From contig FN649050.1 of the NCBI GenBank assembly GCA_000310025.1, forward strand, positions 1 to 10,470: DNA of 10,470 nucleotides, given 5' to 3'. Position numbers and translations under genes: made by a program. Positions 8,200-10,470 of the stretch are shown here, piece after piece. The DNA comes from Ectocarpus siliculosus (Eukaryota; Sar; Phaeophyceae; Ectocarpales; Ectocarpaceae). The notes under the pieces are model-generated. The model made no database searches and was not told where the DNA came from. It saw nothing but the letters and a program-made list of their open reading frames with translations. Position 1 is the stretch's first letter. Every line of letters starts with the position of its first letter.

Positions 8200-8343
8200 C
8201 TACGAGGGAACTGCAACGTCTATTCGAGGAACAACGCTATGGCGACCCAGAGAGTCCGCTTGGGTACCAGTCTTCCGACCTCGCATGCCGCTGGATGTCG
8301 TGCCTTTTCGACGACGTGGGCATCCGCGACGGCCCCGTGGACC
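8200..8343 (+). CDS. Possible 3'-terminal exon of an unidentified gene
   Basis: A pyrimidine-rich stretch ending CTCTCAACAG (8190-8199) looks like a 3' splice site. From 8200 the frame starting GCT ACG AGG is open for 47 codons to TGA at 8341-8343. The product is acidic and ordinary in composition: a predicted helix with Glu-Leu-Gln-Arg-Leu-Phe-Glu-Glu, a Cys-Arg-Trp-Met-Ser-Cys pair, Phe-Asp-Asp, and the end Ala-Lys-Leu-Trp. Codons near the end favour G or C at position three (GTG GGC ATC CGC GAC GGC CCC). No family is recognised and no upstream exon is found. A second frame (8150-8398) across the same DNA is less protein-like. A GTGATG at the stop could be a donor, so the exon might continue. 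Confidence 0.3.
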
Positions 8344-8646
8344 CCGCCAAACTATGGTGATGAATGCTCCGTATGTCCCTTTTGGGATGTCTTATTGATT
8401 GTTCCAGCGTAGACGTATCGTTTGTCGGTGCATGCCTCGGTTTTGGCTTAGTCTATCACACGAACGAATTCTGCCGTCATGGAACGCAAAATAATATGAC
8501 GGTGCCGAGACGGGGTGTGTGACGGGGCTCGGCATTGAGTGGAACGGAGGTTGAAGGAGGATGTGGGTGGCATCTTGTGTGATTTCAAAATGAGGACCGG
8601 CCAACGGTCGTGAGTTCTAAGTAAACACGTATGCTGTAGGTTGTAA
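8344..8646. other. No supported gene
   Basis: No repeat or convincing frame. It ends near CTACGTCTACAG (8654-8665), which looks like a 3' splice site. If so, part of the stretch could be an intron after the exon at 8200-8343, although joining at GTGATG does not lead into the Gag-like frame. Confidence 0.35.
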
Positions 8647-9012
8647 CTTAATCCTACGTCTACAGATTTTCGACAACTATTTATATCACGAGCACTAGCA
8701 GGTTTCCGGCCAGAAGTGCGCACCCACGTGCTGTTGCTACCAGACACCCCTAGACTATCGGCCCAGACCGCTAGTCATTAGTGTCTATCGCCCATTTCTG
8801 AAAAACCTTGCTAAGTTTGTTTGACAAAAGCAGTGCCGTATTATGGTGGCGCAAACAGGGGGTTTCCCAGGGACCTCATCACAGAGGCTCTGGCGGCGGC
8901 GAACATGAGCGTGGACGGCAAGGGCTCCAATACTCCACTCCCACCAAAACCTCGGCAACGGCTCGAGTGGTGGAGCGCTAACTGCACACTCTTCCCGCGC
9001 AAAGGTAAATGA
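8647..9012 (+). pseudogene. Possible retrotransposon-like frame broken by TAG and TAA
   Basis: One frame contains two open pieces: 8647-8781 (44 codons, ending TAG) and 8815-9012 (about 65 codons, ending TGA at 9010-9012), with a TAA at 8812-8814 between. The first piece has Ala-Leu-Ala-Gly-Phe-Arg-Pro-Glu-Val-Arg followed by Val-Leu-Leu-Leu-Pro, reminiscent of the C-terminal part of Ty3-type Gag capsid helices, but too short to call. The second has Phe-Pro-Arg-Asp-Leu-Ile-Thr-Glu-Ala-Leu-Ala-Ala-Ala, a Pro-rich linker and a Trp-Trp pair, and ends near AAAGGTAAAT, which resembles a splice donor. No zinc knuckle, protease or RT was found. It may be decayed or purely fortuitous. Confidence 0.2.
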
Positions 9013-9338
9013 GGGATCCGTCCCAAACCATGGTAGTATGATGCGAACAATAATTAGTAATGAGTCTACACGACGACAGACTTCCAGCGACAGCTCCCAC
9101 AGCAGCTCCCGCTAGCAACAGCGGTGTCAACAACAGCGCGGATTATCGTTCAATGGTGCGGTTAGTTGTGTTGCGTGCTATGTGGGTACCTTTCTGACCT
9201 AGGTGATTTGGTAGCGAGGAAGGCAACGAAGTAAGGCTAACGCTGATAAATGTGCTGACGCCATTTACATTCTATTACTAACTCCAAAACTTGCTACAAC
9301 CTAGATTCACCCCGTTGGGTCTAGGCTGGACCGTCAGA

Positions 9339-9367
9339 TTTTTTTTTTGCGCCAAAAAAAAAAAAAA
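9339..9367. repeat. T10-GCGCC-A14 foldback
   Basis: Ten T residues (9339-9348), GCGCC (9349-9353), then fourteen A residues (9354-9367). The two homopolymers are complementary around a five-base spacer. It could be two converging insertion tails, a slippage-grown palindrome, or a Pol III terminator on the plus strand. The lengths should be treated as uncertain because homopolymers are prone to sequencing error. Confidence 0.9.
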
Positions 9368-9395
9368 GAGAGCGAGAGCGAGAGAAGAGAGAAGT
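9368..9395 (+). repeat. GA-rich simple repeat
   Basis: Purine-only GAGAGCGAGAGCGAGAG-type sequence follows the A14 run directly, interrupted only by C within GAGAGC units. With the A run it makes a purine tract of over 35 bases with two C interruptions. Confidence 0.85.
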
Positions 9396-9539
9396 GCAGA
9401 GAAAGACACAAGTGTACTTCTGCACACGCAACAGCTATCTCCACCAGTAGGCCATGAGGGAAGCCGGCAACAGGGTGGCGGCCACAGACAGGGTCGTAGA
9501 AGGGTTGATGGGTGGTCGTCCTGCGGTCAGTAGGGCAGG

Positions 9540-9769
9540 TTAGCTGTGTAGACTTTAAAATGTTCAGTCGTCTAGCTGGCTCAACTATTATAGTCTATTT
9601 CCATAATATTGTAGATGATCAGTCCACAAGAGGGTAAAATGATCAGTGAAGACCCAGCTGATATTTCATTGGGTATTTGCTTTTGTACGGCGATTTTTGA
9701 CTGGTGGTGCATGAAAAAAAAAAGAAAAAGGAAAAGGAGGAAACCTGTTGTATTCTTATCCCTTACCCA
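9540..9769. other. AT-richer stretch left of the folded element
   Basis: The composition becomes visibly richer in A and T than the sequence to the left. It contains ATGATCAG at 9615-9622, AATGATCAG at 9638-9646 and again at 9881-9889, and an A-rich run at 9712-9743. A plus-strand frame at 9615-9881 gives 88 residues with a run of ten basic residues, but it runs through the 74-bp repeat and hairpins and resembles no family. I take it as a chance reading of an A-rich tract. Confidence 0.5.
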
Positions 9770-9818
9770 GATCATTCAATGTAAGTATTGGATTTGGTTG
9801 GGTGAGGCCTCCTGCGCC
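9745..9818 (+). repeat. 74-bp direct repeat, left copy
   Basis: This segment is identical over all 74 positions to 10088-10161, 343 bp further right. It starts CTGTTGTATTC and ends CTCCTGCGCC. Within it, ACCCA (9765-9769) and TGGGT (9800-9804) bracket an ATTCAAT/ATTGGAT pair around GTAAG, so the repeat itself holds an imperfect hairpin. It contains GTAAGTAT, a good match to a 5' splice site, with no evidence of use. This copy continues into the complete folded element at 9770-9887. Perfect identity points to recent duplication. Confidence 0.97.
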
Positions 9819-9835
9819 TGCAGGAGGGCCTCGCC
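9801..9835. repeat. Hairpin 1, 15-bp arms, one bulge
   Basis: The left arm GGTGAGGCCTCCTGC (9801-9815) pairs with the right arm GCAGGAGGGCCTCGCC (9820-9835). There is one T-G wobble and one unpaired extra base in the right arm. The loop is 9816-9819. It lies inside the folded element 9770-9887. The left arm and part of the loop are shared with the repeat copy at 10088-10161. Confidence 0.92.
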
Positions 9836-9845
9836 ACAAGTAACC

Positions 9846-9874
9846 CTTTGGGCTGGGTGTACCCAGGCCCAAAG
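9846..9874. repeat. Hairpin 2, 13-bp arms, one bulge
   Basis: The left arm CTTTGGGCTGGGT (9846-9858) pairs with ACCCAGGCCCAAAG (9861-9874), leaving a two-base GT loop and one extra base in the right arm. As in hairpin 1, the left arm has one C where the right arm implies CC after GGC. In single-stranded form the inner pairs would probably open to enlarge the loop. Confidence 0.92.
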
Positions 9875-9945
9875 TGTTTGAATGATCAGCAAGTTCATGA
9901 ATATAGTAAGCATTGTGTAGGGCGGGTGGGATGGTCTCAAATATA

Positions 9946-9988
9946 CCCCTTCTTCTCTGCTCCGGCGTATTTCGGGAGAGAAAAGGGG
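9946..9988. repeat. Hairpin between the two 74-bp repeats
   Basis: CCCCTTCTTCTCT (9946-9958) pairs with AGAGAAAAGGGG (9977-9988) with one bulged C. A few further pairs (CCG 9962-9964 with CGG 9973-9975) extend it inward to a loop near 9965-9972. A strand with CCCCTT on one side and AAGGGG on the other could act as an extrusion or attenuation structure. No function is known. Confidence 0.75.
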
Positions 9989-10045
9989 GACTGAACTAGG
10001 TGGGGTCATTTTCCAACATCCTTTCTGGAATATCTGACTCTTCTC

Positions 10046-10062
10046 GATTTCGTTCCGAAATC
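10046..10062. repeat. Perfect short hairpin, 7-bp arms
   Basis: GATTTCG, loop TTC, CGAAATC. This is a perfect 7-bp stem with a three-base loop, 25 bp left of the right 74-bp repeat. It is the fourth hairpin in a block of under 300 bp. Confidence 0.8.
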
Positions 10063-10087
10063 TAGATGCGTCTCAAATCCGAGATTA

Positions 10088-10161
10088 CTGTTGTATTCTT
10101 ATCCCTTACCCAGATCATTCAATGTAAGTATTGGATTTGGTTGGGTGAGGCCTCCTGCGCC
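10088..10161 (+). repeat. 74-bp direct repeat, right copy (truncated fold)
   Basis: This is an exact second copy of 9745-9818. It ends after GCGCC, which corresponds to position 9818, inside the four-base loop (9816-9819) of the strong hairpin in the left copy. It therefore carries only the left arm of that hairpin and lacks the right arm, the second hairpin and the closing inverted repeat. On the minus strand it begins 56 nt past the recombinase AATAAA signal. The sequence beyond 10161 (GGTCTGTGG) is unlike that beyond 9818. Confidence 0.97.
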
Positions 10162-10216
10162 GGTCTGTGGTCCCGCCCATTACTTTCTTGTTAATTATCC
10201 GATCTGTCACATCTTA

Positions 10217-10222
10217 TTTATT
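10217..10222 (-). promoter_or_regulatory. Polyadenylation signal AATAAA behind the recombinase
   Basis: On the minus strand an AATAAA hexamer lies 44 nt past the recombinase stop codon, inside CAATAAATAAG. Position and sequence fit a eukaryotic polyadenylation signal. The hexamer is common in AT-rich DNA, so this is suggestive only; it supports eukaryotic expression of the gene. Confidence 0.4.
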
Positions 10223-10266
10223 GACCACTCACGCCTCTAAGCTAGGTCTCGCCCACCCAAACTTTC

Positions 10267-10470
10267 TTATTTTTCGCGGCGAGCACACGCAGAGAAATCG
10301 CATGTGAAGTCAGCCGACAACGGCAACACGTTTGAGTCTGCGTACAGCTCGCTCCGGATCCTCTTGGAACCCGTTGCCCCCACACTAGTAGTGGCGCCAA
10401 CATATCGCTTCGCTACACTCTCCGTACGCCACCCGGCAATTTTCATGATAGCGTCCATCGCCGTTCCGTC
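10267..10470 (-). CDS. Tyrosine recombinase (phage-integrase family), C-terminal end, partial
   Basis: The minus-strand frame is open from the window edge to a TAA at 10269-10267, giving the last 67 residues of a longer protein. Tyrosine recombinases cut and rejoin DNA through a 3'-phosphotyrosine. Seen here: an Ile-Met-Lys-Ile-Ala-Gly-Trp motif with Trp at fragment residue 14 (codon 10431-10429) and Tyr at residue 23 (10404-10402), within Ala-Lys-Arg-Tyr-Val. The Trp-to-Tyr spacing of nine equals that of the His/Trp and nucleophile positions of the family (Cre W315/Y324). The Arg-Lys-His-x-x-Arg part of the active site would lie upstream, outside the window. About 44 residues follow the Tyr, a Gly/Thr/Ser-rich linker and a basic tail, longer than in many phage integrases. 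Whether the source is a Crypton, a DIRS-like element, an integrated virus or a host gene cannot be decided from this end. The frame is open to the edge, so the start is unknown. Confidence 0.75.
   Translation of the reverse strand, partial: DGTAMDAIMKIAGWRTESVAKRYVGATTSVGATGSKRIRSELYADSNVLPLSADFTCDFSACARREK

Larger units (their letters stand above)
9770..9887. repeat. Folded element: 10-bp inverted repeat enclosing two hairpins
   Basis: GATCATTCAA (9770-9779) and TTGAATGATC (9878-9887) are exact reverse complements. Between them lie two GC-rich hairpins, 9801-9835 and 9846-9874, separated by about 10 nt. A single strand could fold into a three-way junction of about 118 nt. This could be a foldback or MITE-like element, a structured RNA on either strand, or a recombination or replication site. 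No tRNA T-loop, hammerhead core or attC inverse box was found. The structure is clear from the sequence; its function is unknown. Confidence 0.85.

Noticed and set aside
9781-9788. GTAAGTAT as an active 5' splice site or U1-related sequence
   Set aside because: The match is good, but it lies in the hairpin of a repeat, with no frame leading into it and no U1 structure.
9615-9881. 88-codon protein with a nuclear-localisation-like basic run
   Set aside because: The basic run comes from an A-rich tract, and the frame passes through the 74-bp repeat and both hairpins, so it is a by-product of repeat DNA.
9745-9889. Integron-type attC site near a tyrosine recombinase
   Set aside because: GTTGGGT at 9798-9804 fits GTTRRRY, but no RYYYAAC partner stands at the required position on either strand, and the host appears eukaryotic.

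Overview
The window looks like nuclear DNA of a microbial eukaryote, perhaps an alga or another protist. It is roughly half G+C. It has no long bacterial-style genes, no Shine-Dalgarno-led operons, and no tRNA or rRNA that I can see. It does have homopolymer G and C runs, T/A runs, CAG-rich and GA-rich microsatellites, splice-site-like sequences and an AATAAA signal behind the one recognisable gene. I cannot name a species. Open reading frame lengths are close to what random sequence of this composition would give: I estimate a chance maximum near 140-150 codons in six frames, against one frame of 214 codons here. Most of the window should therefore be read as non-coding or decayed DNA.

The one protein family I recognise is at the right edge. 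On the minus strand, 10470-10267 encodes the last 67 residues of a tyrosine recombinase (phage-integrase fold). It has the Trp and the nucleophilic Tyr nine residues apart, as in Cre. Its upstream part lies outside the window. An AATAAA signal follows 44 nt after its stop codon.

Downstream of that gene, at about 9540-10166, is an AT-richer block dense in hairpins. A 74-bp sequence occurs twice in it as exact direct repeats (9745-9818 and 10088-10161). The left copy continues into a fold closed by an exact 10-bp inverted repeat (9770-9779 with 9878-9887) that encloses two strong GC-rich hairpins, which makes a potential three-way junction. The right copy stops at the position matching the apex loop of the first hairpin. 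Two more hairpins lie between the copies. Together with the recombinase, this is the best candidate for an undescribed mobile or structured element.

The remainder (1-9540) holds weak gene candidates: a 214-codon minus-strand frame (906-262) that stays open to the window edge beyond a single TAG; a 128-codon plus-strand frame at 5132-5518; a spliced-exon-like segment at 8200-8343; and several short frames broken by single TAG or TAA codons. Between them are tandem repeats (6884-6936, 5454-5471, 5509-5528, a diverged 126-bp-period duplication at 1578-1785), G runs at 1487-1501, 6161-6173 and 7399-7418, and a T10/A14 foldback at 9339-9367. None of the weak candidates matches a family I can name, and nothing suggests that they form a pathway.
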